A stretch of 64,000 bases of DNA, taken from contig JAULBX010000002.1 of NCBI GenBank assembly GCA_032358255.1, positions 830,459-894,458 of the forward strand, read 5' to 3'. This stretch comes from Heterotrichella gracilis (Eukaryota > Sar > Xanthophyceae > Tribonematales > Xanthonemataceae). Both the position numbers and the translations under genes were made by a program. This document shows positions 44,222 through 53,352 of this stretch, piece after piece. Each line of letters begins with the position of its first letter. The stretch's first letter is position 1. The notes under the pieces are model-generated. The model saw only the letters and a list, made by a program, of their open reading frames with translations, was not told the origin of the DNA and searched no databases.

Positions 44222-46342
44222 ATGAAAATTAACGCCTTTTTTATTGCTCTTATAATTTATTTCCAGGCGACTTGCGTTTACTCGCAGCAGAAGAGTGATT
44301 TTTTAACTATTAAAAATGCTTATTATAAGACCAAAATAGATACTCAAAAAATCAAGCTATTAAATGATCTCATAGAAAATAGCCCCGAAGATATCTGGCC
44401 ATTATATAACGATACCCTAATACAGTTTTGTTTAGCAAAAATAAAAACGACTACAAACGAAAAGGTTCTTTCTCTTTATAAAAAACACCTGATCTTAGGT
44501 TACAATAATAAAGCAGTATGCTGCGTTGCTAGTGATCAAATTTTAGATGGTATTAAATATTATGAGCTTAGCCTCGAAAATCTCGCTACCGAAAAAAACC
44601 CAACCTTAACTTTAGTTGTTTTGGGTAACCTTGGCGCAACCTATCAACAAGGTGGTCAATATAATAAAGCGTCAGAAGTTTACACTAAAGTTTTAGAAAC
44701 AAGTTTAAAATTAGATAATAAAGAAGGTATTGTTTCGGCTTATAAATTTCTAGGATCTTTAGCCTTTAGAATTAAAGATCTAAAAAAAACAAAACACTAT
44801 TATTTTAATGCCATTGATATTTGCAAAAAAGAAAAATTTGATGACGACCTTTCTTTAATATATAACGATCTGGGTTTAGCCTATTATTCCGAAGCACTTT
44901 TCGATTCTTGCATTTATTTCCTTAAAGAGTCTTATCTTATTCGGATAAAAAATAAAAATTATGTTGGAGCCACAAAGGCCATTACCAATGTGGCGCTTGC
45001 TTACATCCAAAAAAAAGATTTTGAGTCTGCAAAACAAGCTCTTGATTTGGCAACCAATACTTTAAAATTAGGCCAGAGCAACTCTTCTGCGGCATATTTA
45101 AAACAGGCATACGCCAGTTATTATCTACACCAAAATCAATTAAAAAAAGCCATTATTCTAGGCGAAGAGGCTTGGGCTATAAACTCAAAATCACACGAGA
45201 TCAGCTTAAAATTAAGTACCTCAAATGTTTTATACACTATTTACTTAGCTAATAAAGATTATAAGAAGGCCCTTGAGTTTTACACTATCAATAAAAACTT
45301 ACATGACAGTTTAAATGTTAGGGAAATAGAAAGCATTAGTAATGAAATGGAAATTAAACACGAGTACGAAAAAAAAGTATTGGTTGATAGTCTAAAAAGA
45401 AACGATGAAATTGCTTTAAGCAATTACAAAATAAAGCAGCAGTTAAAACAAAAATATATTTTAATTGTGGTTGTATTTATTGTTTCGATATTAGGAATTA
45501 TAATTTTTAGAAGGTTCAAATTTTCTGTTAAGCAAAACAAGATAATCGAAAAACAAAAGAAGGAAGTTGATCTAAAAAATTCTGTTATTGAAATGAAGCA
45601 GAAAGAGATCTTAGATAGCATTAATTACGCCAAACGAATTCAATTTGCCTTGCTGGCACATGCTGATCTTTTAAAAGACAACCTACCCCATCATTTTATC
45701 GTGTTTAATCCAAAAGATATTGTTAGTGGCGATTTTTACTGGGCCACTAAAAAAGATGATCATTTTTATTTAGCAGTTTGCGACAGTACCGGCCACGGTG
45801 TGCCGGGCGCATTTATGAGTTTATTAAATATTAGCTTTTTAAATGAGGCTATAAATGAGAAAAACATTTTGGCGCCCAATAAAGTTTTAGATCATGTGCG
45901 CAAACGTTTATTAGAGAATATGGATGGCGGACATGATGGTATGGATGCTGTTTTACTTAAAATTCCGGCAAATAATAAAAATTTAATAGTAGAATACGCT
46001 GCAGCAAATAATTCGCCAATATTAATTCGTGACGGGCAGATAATAGAATTACCAAAAGATAAAATGCCTGTTGGAAAAGGAGAAGTGATAAAAGATTTTG
46101 AATTACAAACAATAGAATTACAAAAAGGAGATCATCTTTATCTATATACTGACGGTTTTGCCGATCAGTTTGGTGGGCCAAAAGGAAAGAAGTTTAAGTA
46201 CAAACAATTGAACCAATTGTTACTGGCGAACGTTAACGAATCTATGAGTGACCAAAAAGAAGTATTAAATTCAACTATTCAAAAATGGAAGGGAAATTTA
46301 GAGCAGGTAGACGATATTTGCATCATTGGAATAAAAATATGA
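44222..46342 (+). CDS. Second TPR-membrane-PP2C phosphatase
   Basis: A 706-residue protein with the same plan as the 24-26 kb phosphatase: signal peptide (1-22), TPR array about 60-370, one helix near 415-432 (ILIVVVFIVSILGIIIFRRF), coiled coil, then a PP2C/SpoIIE-type phosphatase with VSGDFYW, VCDSTGHGVPGAF, DGMDAV, LYTDGFADQFGG and VDDICIIG. All metal-site acids are present. No SiaC- or SiaB-like gene is next to it, so its target must be elsewhere. A TPR homologue without the phosphatase domain follows downstream. Confidence 0.88.
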   Translation: MKINAFFIALIIYFQATCVYSQQKSDFLTIKNAYYKTKIDTQKIKLLNDLIENSPEDIWPLYNDTLIQFCLAKIKTTTNEKVLSLYKKHLILGYNNKAVCCVASDQILDGIKYYELSLENLATEKNPTLTLVVLGNLGATYQQGGQYNKASEVYTKVLETSLKLDNKEGIVSAYKFLGSLAFRIKDLKKTKHYYFNAIDICKKEKFDDDLSLIYNDLGLAYYSEALFDSCIYFLKESYLIRIKNKNYVGATKAITNVALAYIQKKDFESAKQALDLATNTLKLGQSNSSAAYLKQAYASYYLHQNQLKKAIILGEEAWAINSKSHEISLKLSTSNVLYTIYLANKDYKKALEFYTINKNLHDSLNVREIESISNEMEIKHEYEKKVLVDSLKRNDEIALSNYKIKQQLKQKYILIVVVFIVSILGIIIFRRFKFSVKQNKIIEKQKKEVDLKNSVIEMKQKEILDSINYAKRIQFALLAHADLLKDNLPHHFIVFNPKDIVSGDFYWATKKDDHFYLAVCDSTGHGVPGAFMSLLNISFLNEAINEKNILAPNKVLDHVRKRLLENMDGGHDGMDAVLLKIPANNKNLIVEYAAANNSPILIRDGQIIELPKDKMPVGKGEVIKDFELQTIELQKGDHLYLYTDGFADQFGGPKGKKFKYKQLNQLLLANVNESMSDQKEVLNSTIQKWKGNLEQVDDICIIGIKI

Positions 46343-46413
46343 AAAAGCAAATGAGTCAGTTTATCCTGAGCGAAGCCGAAGGAATATTTGCGTAATTGGA
46401 ATAAAATATAGCA
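46314..46413. repeat. Imperfect direct repeats flanking a CTGAGCGAAG-type short repeat
   Basis: Two copies of ATATTTGC..ATTGGAATAAAA.TAT lie at about 46314-46340 and 46384-46410. Between them is TTATCCTGAGCGAAGCCGAA (46361-46380), a form of the short CTGAGCGAAG repeat often scattered in bacterial genomes. The first copy encodes the last residues of the phosphatase, the second is upstream of the next gene, so the segment looks like an insertion with a target-site duplication or a local tandem duplication. Confidence 0.55.
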
Positions 46414-47861
46414 TGAAAAAAATTTACTCTATAGTTTGTTTTACTTTTTGTTTGTTGTTTGCTAGTGCGCAGCAAACAAAAAAGGCAGACAGTCTGCAAA
46501 AAGTATTGACAGGTAATATCCACGATACTGTTAGAGTAAAAACAATGGCAAAGCTTGGATACGAATTAAAGATCGGGAACGAACCTGAGAAGGCCATAGA
46601 ATTATTTGAAAAAGCATATTCACTTGCTGAAAAAATTGGATTTAAATCCATTTATTGGGGTATCCAAAACCAGATCGCGAGTACTTATGGCGACATGTCT
46701 CAGTATACTAAGGCGGTTGAACATCACAATAAAGCACTAAAGGCAGCAATTGAATCAAATAATAAAGATAAAATCGCTTCCACCTATAATAATTTTGGCG
46801 TTGTTTATTATAGTCTTGCAGATTATCCTAAAACGATAGAATATTTTCAGAAAGCATTAAAGATCCAGGAAGAACTTGGCAACAAGCGCATGATAGCCGC
46901 TTCTATTGGCAATATAGCTTTAGTGTATGGTCATTTACAGGACGACAGTCTCTCGCTGGTATACCAACTTAAGAGTTTTACCATGCACGAAAAAATGAAT
47001 AATCGTGAAGATATGGTAAGGTCTTTAAGTAACCTCGGTAGTCTTTACGAAAGAAAAAAGCAATTTGAAAAAGCTATGGACTGTCATCAAAAAGCTTTTG
47101 CAATTGCAACTGAAATTAACGATAAGGATGGTTTAAAAATATCTATTGGAAACATTGGAACTATTTATTTTGAAATGGGCAAAATAAACGAAGCATTGGA
47201 CATGTTCCTTAAAAGTAAAAAACTTATTGAGGAGACGGGCGACAAAAAGAACTTAGCTTCAATTTATACTTTAATGGCGGCTGTGTACAAAGCGCAGGGT
47301 AATAAAAAAGAAGCGATTTCCTGTCTTGAAAAGGCTTATGAAATTGCAAAAGAAACAGGCGTTATTTACGAACAGAAATCAGCGGCACAGGATCTATATG
47401 TGATCTATAAAGAAAATAATGATCATAAGACCGCTTTGTTCTATCATGAAACTGCAAGAGCATTAAACGACAGTATTTACAACTCTACAAAGAACGAATC
47501 GCTTAATAGTTTAAAAACACAGTTTGCTTTAGACAGGCAGGAAACAGATCTTAAAGCTAAGGCGGATGCGGAACTTGTAAAACAGGAAGAAGAAAAAGCA
47601 AAACAACGCACTATAATTTATATTGCTTTAGGCGTTCTGGTTTTGGTATTGCTATTTTCTTATGCGCTTTTTCAACGTTTTCGTCTTACCAAAAAACAAA
47701 ATAAAATAATTGAGCATCAAAAAGGAATAGTTGAACAAAAGAATAAAGAAATTACAGATAGTATTCATTATGCCAAACGCATACAACTTGCACTACTTCC
47801 AAGCGAAAAATATGTAGAAAGAGAGTTGGATAAGTTAAAAGATCCATCTAAAAAGAGTTAA
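46413..47861 (+). CDS. TPR membrane protein lacking the phosphatase domain
   Basis: A 482-residue protein: signal peptide 1-20 (ends LLFASAQ), TPR array about 40-350 with clear 40-residue units (for example ASTYNNFGVVYYSLADYPKT), one helix near 408-424 (IALGVLVLVLLFSYALF) and a coiled coil that ends in DSIHYAKRIQLALLPSEKY. In the neighbouring phosphatases the same SI.YAKRIQ segment leads straight into the PP2C domain, but here the protein stops 20 residues later. It is probably a natural sensor-only relative that could pair with a phosphatase; a recent truncation is less likely because no remnant of the domain was seen downstream. Confidence 0.82.
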   Translation: MKKIYSIVCFTFCLLFASAQQTKKADSLQKVLTGNIHDTVRVKTMAKLGYELKIGNEPEKAIELFEKAYSLAEKIGFKSIYWGIQNQIASTYGDMSQYTKAVEHHNKALKAAIESNNKDKIASTYNNFGVVYYSLADYPKTIEYFQKALKIQEELGNKRMIAASIGNIALVYGHLQDDSLSLVYQLKSFTMHEKMNNREDMVRSLSNLGSLYERKKQFEKAMDCHQKAFAIATEINDKDGLKISIGNIGTIYFEMGKINEALDMFLKSKKLIEETGDKKNLASIYTLMAAVYKAQGNKKEAISCLEKAYEIAKETGVIYEQKSAAQDLYVIYKENNDHKTALFYHETARALNDSIYNSTKNESLNSLKTQFALDRQETDLKAKADAELVKQEEEKAKQRTIIYIALGVLVLVLLFSYALFQRFRLTKKQNKIIEHQKGIVEQKNKEITDSIHYAKRIQLALLPSEKYVERELDKLKDPSKKS

Positions 47862-47921
47862 TTAAGCCACGGTTTAGTTACCATTACTAAGATTTAACAA
47901 AAAAGAACGATCTTCCTTGCC

Positions 47922-47929
47922 TATCTTTG
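47922..47929 (+). promoter_or_regulatory. TAnnTTTG promoter box
   Basis: TATCTTTG, exact consensus, ends 3 bases before the GTG at 47933. It overlaps the TTG at 47927, ruling that out as a likely start. Confidence 0.6.
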
Positions 47930-47932
47930 TGC

Positions 47933-48793
47933 GTGCGTATTAAAAAATATATCTTATATAGTTTCTTAATTTTACTTAGCTCTTTTATCTTAACAAGCTG
48001 TTTTGTTTTAAACAAATACATTTATACAGATAAGGAACTGGCGCAACATTACGAACAGCAAAAAACAAAACCTTGCTACAAAAAAATTAAATTCCACAAA
48101 GGCTCACTTCACTACGCGGTCATGTGCAAGAATGATACACTTCCTTTATTAATATTAGTGCATGGTGCACCAGGTGCTTGGTATGGTTATATGAATTTAA
48201 TGGACGATACTTTACTACAACAAAATTATAAACTCATTGCTATTGATCGTTTGGGTTATGGTAAATCAAATTATGGTAAAGCCGAAACTTCAACACAAAT
48301 GCAGGCAATGGCCATTAAAGAAATTATTGATCAGGAAAATAGTACGGGTAAAAAAGTGGTTTTACTTGGTCGTTCTTATGGTGCGCCAATAGCAGCATTG
48401 CTCTCCATCAACTATCCGCAACAGGTAGAAAAATTATTTATGATCTCGCCTGTAATAGATCCGCAAAACGAAAAATTTTATTGGTTCAGCAGCATTGGTA
48501 AATGGAAACCGGTACAATGGTTCTTACCAAAAATGTTGAACGTGGCTACAAAAGAAAAATATTCTCATCAACGCGAAATGAAGTCGATGTTACCTGAGTG
48601 GAAAAAATTATATACGCCAACTTATGTAATTACCGGTGCGAATGATAAAATTGCCGACACTTGTAATTATAGTTTTGCAAAGAGCCATATACAAAATTGC
48701 CCGTCTGTTTTTTTGAAATTGCAAAACACCGGGCATTTGGTTACATACGAACAGCCGGAGCTGATACGGAATTTATTACTACAGAATTTATAA
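47933..48793 (+). CDS. Lipoprotein alpha/beta hydrolase
   Basis: A 286-residue hydrolase, membrane-anchored: signal peptide ending LTSC gives Cys22 as the lipidated residue. The alpha/beta-hydrolase core has the oxyanion segment LVHGAPGAWYGY, AIDRLGYGKS, the nucleophile elbow GRSYGAP (Ser), the acid in GANDKIAD and the His in NTGHLV. Start at the GTG, because the promoter box overlaps the alternative TTG. Substrate unknown (esterase, epoxide hydrolase or peptidase type). It converges on the SPOR gene with one base between stops. Confidence 0.85.
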   Translation: MRIKKYILYSFLILLSSFILTSCFVLNKYIYTDKELAQHYEQQKTKPCYKKIKFHKGSLHYAVMCKNDTLPLLILVHGAPGAWYGYMNLMDDTLLQQNYKLIAIDRLGYGKSNYGKAETSTQMQAMAIKEIIDQENSTGKKVVLLGRSYGAPIAALLSINYPQQVEKLFMISPVIDPQNEKFYWFSSIGKWKPVQWFLPKMLNVATKEKYSHQREMKSMLPEWKKLYTPTYVITGANDKIADTCNYSFAKSHIQNCPSVFLKLQNTGHLVTYEQPELIRNLLLQNL

Positions 48794-48794
48794 A

Positions 48795-49190
48795 TTATCT
48801 TGCCCTTATTCTTCCTTTTACAATAAAGGAATTTGGAAATTCTACCTGGATCTTTTTTAGCGATTCAAACGCTTCTAGTTTTGATTTAAAATCGCCTATT
48901 AAAACAACGAAATTTGGTTGCTGGTATTCGTCGTAGGTATTGTATTCGTTAAATTTTGCCGAGAATTTGTTTTTAACCAGCCTCGCATTCTCCCTATCAC
49001 CACCAAAGTGAATTTTTATGCGATAGCCGTCCATTTCGCCATTTGTTAAACGGTTATATTCGGCCTTTTTATCTATAAGCTGCTTCACCTTTAATTGGGT
49101 CTGCGTTTGGCTATTTTGGGCCAAAACAGGCGCACAGGCCGTTATTATTAGAAAAAATAGGAAAAAATGAGATCTAAATGGGCGTTTCAT
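48795..49190 (-). CDS. SPOR-domain secreted protein
   Basis: A 131-residue exported protein: signal peptide 1-24 (ends PVLAQ) and a C-terminal SPOR fold at about residues 53-130 (GYRIKIHFGGDRENARLVKN, FVVLIGDFKSKLEAFESLKK). SPOR domains bind denuded peptidoglycan strands, often at the division site. The short linker and lack of other domains are usual for stand-alone SPOR proteins. It lies between the hydrolase (convergent) and sucA (divergent). Confidence 0.8.
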   Translation of the reverse strand: MKRPFRSHFFLFFLIITACAPVLAQNSQTQTQLKVKQLIDKKAEYNRLTNGEMDGYRIKIHFGGDRENARLVKNKFSAKFNEYNTYDEYQQPNFVVLIGDFKSKLEAFESLKKIQVEFPNSFIVKGRIRAR

Positions 49191-49266
49191 CTCTACAAAA
49201 GTAAGGTAAAATTAGCTCAAATCTTGCAAAATTTGTTAATTTTACGTTCTATTCTAATTCAAAAAA

Positions 49267-51990
49267 ATGGACAAATTTTCATACGTTGGAACAAGCGATG
49301 TAAACGCGATTGAGCAATTGTTTTTGCAATACGCACAGGATCCTAATTCGGTTGATGCTTCCTGGCGCGATTTTTTTAAAGGCTTTGAGTTTGCCCGCAC
49401 ATCTTATGATGGCGACGGTGGGGCTATCCCCGAAAATGTAAGCAAAGAATTTAAGGTTATTGGTTTGATCCATGGCTACCGTCAACGTGGACATTTGTTT
49501 ACCAAAACAAACCCAGTGCGCCAACGTCGTACTTATGATCCAACTTTGGCCCTTGAGAATTTTGGTCTTTCTGATAAAGATAGTGATATTGTTTTCCAGG
49601 CCGGATCTGTTATTGGTATTGGCGCTGCAAAATTAAAGGATATTGTTGCGCATTTAGAGCAAACCTATTGCCAGAGTATTGGCGTTGAATATTTATACAT
49701 GCGCGAACCTTTAGTGGTTAAGTGGTTACAAGACCGCATGGAAAAAAATCGCAACACGCCTTCATTTAACAAACAAGAAAAAACAACCATTCTTAAAAAA
49801 TTAACGCAAGCAGTTGTTTTCGAAAATTATTTACATACAAAATTTGTTGGTCAAAAACGTTTTTCTTTAGAAGGTGCTGAGGCTGTAATCCCCGCTATTA
49901 ATGCCCTAATGGAACATGGTGTTAATTTAGGTATACAAGATTATGTTATTGGTATGGCCCACCGTGGTCGTTTAAATGTGCTTACCAACATCATGAACAA
50001 AACCTACAAAGATGTTTTCACAGAATTTGAAGGCAGGCCAAGTGAAGACTCTTTATTTGATGGTGACGTTAAATACCATATGGGTTATTCATCTGATCAA
50101 ATAAGTGATGAAGGAAAAAAAGTACACATTAGTTTAACACCCAACCCATCACACTTAGAAACTGTGGCGCCGGTTGTTGAAGGTATTGTGCGTGCTAAAA
50201 TAGATAATTTACACAAGGGAGATAACTCAAAAGCTTGTCCTGTTATTTTACATGGTGATGCTGCAGTTGCGGGCCAGGGTATTGTTTATGAGGTGTTACA
50301 AATGAGCCAGCTGGATGGTTATAAAACCGGTGGTACCATTCACTATGTTATCAATAACCAGGTTGGCTTTACAACTAATTTTATTGATGCGCGTTCTTCA
50401 ACCTATTGCACAGATATTGCAAAAGTGGTGTTGAGTCCGGTGTTTCACGTTAATGGTGATGATGTGGAAGCATTATGTTTTATTTCAAAACTGGCAATGG
50501 AATTCCGCCAAACATTTCATCGCGATGTATTTGTAGACGTATTATGTTATCGTAAATACGGACATAACGAAGGTGATGAACCACGTTTTACACAACCGTT
50601 ATTATACAAGGCAATTGCCGCGCATCCAAACCCAAAAGATATTTACGTAAAAAAATTAACTGCAGAAGGTTCTGAGTTGGCTAACGAGGCTAAAGAAATA
50701 GAAACTGCATTTAAAGCTGAACTAGATAGCAATTTAGATGAAGCTAAAAAAACAGACAAAGCAAAGATCACGTCTTTTTTAGAAGGAAATTGGAAAGGTG
50801 TGAAAATGGCTACTGACAAAGATTTTGAAGAGTCGCCAAAAACTGCGATTGATGAAAAAGTATTTTTAGAGTTAGCTAAAAAAACAACTGAACTTCCAAA
50901 AGATAAAAAATTCTTTAATAAAATACAGAAAGTTTTTGAAGATAGAAAAGCCATGATCACCAACGATAATTACGATTGGGCCATGGGCGAATTATTGGCT
51001 TACGCCAGTTTAATGAAAGAAGGATTTCCTGTACGTTTCAGTGGTCAGGATGTAGAACGCGGAACTTTCTCGCACCGCCACGCAGTTGTTAAAGTTGAGG
51101 ACAGCGAAGAAGAATATACACCGCTGAACAGTATTGATTCTAAAGATAAATTAAACATTTATAATTCGCATTTAAGTGAGTATGGTGTTTTAGGTTTTGA
51201 ATATGGCTACGCTTTTGCTGCACCAAACACATTAACTATTTGGGAAGCACAGTTTGGCGATTTCTTTAACGGCGCACAAATTATTATCGATCAATATTTA
51301 ACGTCGGCAGAATACAAATGGCGCCGCATGAATGGTTTAGTGCTATTATTACCTCATGGTTATGAAGGTCAGGGCCCTGAACACTCAAGCGCACGTATGG
51401 AAAGATTCTTGCAGGCTTGTGCAGAGAACAATATGCAAATTGTAAATACTACAACGCCTGCACAACAATTCCATGTCATTCGTCGCCAGTTAAAACGTGA
51501 TTTCAGAAAACCATTGGTTTGTTTTACACCAAAAAAACTATTGCGTTACCCAAGTTGCGTGAGCAAGTTAACAGACTTTACAAAAAATAACTTCCAGGAA
51601 GTATTAGATGATACTATAGCAGATGCTAAAAAAGTAACACGTGTTGCTTTCTGTTCGGGTAAAGTTTATTACGATCTAATTGAGCGCAGAGAAAAAGAAG
51701 GCGCAGAAGATATTGCATTTATTCGTTTAGAACAATTGTATCCTTTTCCACAAAAACAAGTAGATGCTATTTTGAAAAAATACAGCAAAGCAAAAGACTA
51801 TTTATTTGTTCAAGAAGAGCCTGAGAACATGGGCCCATGGCGCTTTGTAGATAAATGCTTACGCTCACTGAATTTAAAATATGTTGGCAGAGATGAAGCT
51901 GCAAGCCCTGCAACAGGTTTTGCAAAACGTCACGCCGCAGAGAACGAAGAAATTATGACAACGATTTTTTCTAAAGTATTAGTGAAGTAA
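49267..51990 (+). CDS. sucA: 2-oxoglutarate dehydrogenase E1 component
   Basis: A TPP enzyme that decarboxylates 2-oxoglutarate in the TCA cycle. At 907 residues with the N-terminal FSYVGTSDVNAIEQLFLQYA segment and the SWRDFFKGF phrase, it is the full-length E1. TPP-binding and active-site parts: MAHRGRLNVL, HGDAAVAGQGIVYE, NNQVGFTT and LCYRKYGHNEGDEP; the C-terminal part includes WEAQFGDFFNGAQIIIDQY. sucB starts 40 bases downstream. A E3 gene (lpd) is not in the window. Confidence 0.96.
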   Translation: MDKFSYVGTSDVNAIEQLFLQYAQDPNSVDASWRDFFKGFEFARTSYDGDGGAIPENVSKEFKVIGLIHGYRQRGHLFTKTNPVRQRRTYDPTLALENFGLSDKDSDIVFQAGSVIGIGAAKLKDIVAHLEQTYCQSIGVEYLYMREPLVVKWLQDRMEKNRNTPSFNKQEKTTILKKLTQAVVFENYLHTKFVGQKRFSLEGAEAVIPAINALMEHGVNLGIQDYVIGMAHRGRLNVLTNIMNKTYKDVFTEFEGRPSEDSLFDGDVKYHMGYSSDQISDEGKKVHISLTPNPSHLETVAPVVEGIVRAKIDNLHKGDNSKACPVILHGDAAVAGQGIVYEVLQMSQLDGYKTGGTIHYVINNQVGFTTNFIDARSSTYCTDIAKVVLSPVFHVNGDDVEALCFISKLAMEFRQTFHRDVFVDVLCYRKYGHNEGDEPRFTQPLLYKAIAAHPNPKDIYVKKLTAEGSELANEAKEIETAFKAELDSNLDEAKKTDKAKITSFLEGNWKGVKMATDKDFEESPKTAIDEKVFLELAKKTTELPKDKKFFNKIQKVFEDRKAMITNDNYDWAMGELLAYASLMKEGFPVRFSGQDVERGTFSHRHAVVKVEDSEEEYTPLNSIDSKDKLNIYNSHLSEYGVLGFEYGYAFAAPNTLTIWEAQFGDFFNGAQIIIDQYLTSAEYKWRRMNGLVLLLPHGYEGQGPEHSSARMERFLQACAENNMQIVNTTTPAQQFHVIRRQLKRDFRKPLVCFTPKKLLRYPSCVSKLTDFTKNNFQEVLDDTIADAKKVTRVAFCSGKVYYDLIERREKEGAEDIAFIRLEQLYPFPQKQVDAILKKYSKAKDYLFVQEEPENMGPWRFVDKCLRSLNLKYVGRDEAASPATGFAKRHAAENEEIMTTIFSKVLVK

Positions 51991-52030
51991 TAATTCAAAA
52001 TTTATAATTTAAAATCTAACATTTTTATAT

Positions 52031-53293
52031 ATGGCAATTGTAGAATTAAAAGTACCAAGTCCCGGAGAATCAATTACAGAAGTTGTAATAGCGCGTTGGG
52101 TAAAAAATACCGGCGATGTAGTTGAAAAAGATGAAGTGCTTGCAGAAATAGATTCTGATAAAGCAACTTTAACCTTAAATGCAGAAGAGTCTGGTAAAAT
52201 AGAAGTATTAGCTGCAGAAGGCGACACGGTTAAAGTGGGACAGGTAGTTGTAAAAATAGATACATCGTTTAAACCTGAAGCGAAAAAAGAAACTCCTAAA
52301 ACAGAGACAAAAGCTGAGCCGAAAAAAGAAGAAGCTAAGAAAGAAGTTAAGCAGGAAACACTAAGCAGTAAGCAGGGCGCTACTTATGCTACCGGTAAAC
52401 CAAGTGTAGCTGCCGCTAAAATAATGGCAGAGAATAATATTAAATCTGGTCAATTGAACGGTACCGGAAAAGATGGCCGCATTACGAAGCAAGATGTGTT
52501 AGCTGCTTTATCTAACGGTTTACCAACTGTAGGCGATGTTCTTTCTAATTCATGGAAAGGTGAAAGAACACAAGACCGTACAAAAATGACCTCGTTACGT
52601 AAAACAGTTGCCAAACGTTTGGTTGCAGTAAAAAACGAAACAGCCATGTTAACTACGTTTAACGAAGTTGATATGAGTGCTATTTATGCTATACGCGCTA
52701 AGTACAAAGATAAATTTAAAGAGGTGTACGGAAGTAATGTTGGCTTTATGAGCTTTTTTACAAAGGCGGTTACCGAAGCATTATATCATTTCCCGGCAGT
52801 TAATGCCATGATAGATGGCGAGGAAATTGTTTACAATAAATATTGTGATATTGGAATTGCAGTAAGTGCGCCAAAAGGTTTAATGGTACCGGTATTGCGT
52901 AGTGCTGAATTAATGAGCATTGCCGATATTGAAAAAGGCATTAAAGACCTTGCTGTAAAAGCACGCGATGGTAAATTAACTATTGAAGACATGACCGGTG
53001 GAACCTTTACAATTACCAACGGAGGTGTTTTTGGATCTATGATGAGTACGCCTATTATTAACCCACCGCAAAGCGCTATTTTAGGTATGCATAATGTAGT
53101 TGAACGCCCAATGGCTGTTAACGGACAAGTTGTTATACGCCCAATGATGTATGTAGCTTTAAGTTACGATCACCGCATTATTGATGGCAGAGAGAGTGTT
53201 GGCTTTTTAGTAAAAGTAAAAGAGATGTTAGAGAACCCAAGCCGTATTTTATTTGGCGGTAAATTACCTGAAGAGGTTTTGTTGGGACTTTAG
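52031..53293 (+). CDS. sucB: 2-oxoglutarate dehydrogenase E2 component (dihydrolipoamide succinyltransferase)
   Basis: It transfers the succinyl group to CoA in the 2-oxoglutarate dehydrogenase complex. The 420-residue protein has one lipoyl domain (residues 1-78; lipoyl Lys44 in [11 protein letters not shown]), a Lys/Glu-rich linker, an E3/E1-binding domain at about 121-157 ([20 protein letters not shown]) and the acyltransferase core with the catalytic His in [11 protein letters not shown] near 390. Directly follows sucA; the pair ends at a hairpin terminator. Confidence 0.96.
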   Translation: MAIVELKVPSPGESITEVVIARWVKNTGDVVEKDEVLAEIDSDKATLTLNAEESGKIEVLAAEGDTVKVGQVVVKIDTSFKPEAKKETPKTETKAEPKKEEAKKEVKQETLSSKQGATYATGKPSVAAAKIMAENNIKSGQLNGTGKDGRITKQDVLAALSNGLPTVGDVLSNSWKGERTQDRTKMTSLRKTVAKRLVAVKNETAMLTTFNEVDMSAIYAIRAKYKDKFKEVYGSNVGFMSFFTKAVTEALYHFPAVNAMIDGEEIVYNKYCDIGIAVSAPKGLMVPVLRSAELMSIADIEKGIKDLAVKARDGKLTIEDMTGGTFTITNGGVFGSMMSTPIINPPQSAILGMHNVVERPMAVNGQVVIRPMMYVALSYDHRIIDGRESVGFLVKVKEMLENPSRILFGGKLPEEVLLGL

Positions 53294-53313
53294 TAAAAAA
53301 TAGATTTATAATT

Positions 53314-53345
53314 AAAAACCCTTTCCAAATTGGAGAGGGTTTTTT
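53314..53345. terminator. Bidirectional hairpin terminator after sucB
   Basis: A 9-bp stem (ACCCTTTCC with GGAGAGGGT, one G-T pair), loop AAATT, flanked by A5 and T6. It separates sucB from the convergent barrel gene. Confidence 0.85.
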
Positions 53346-53352
53346 GTTGCGA

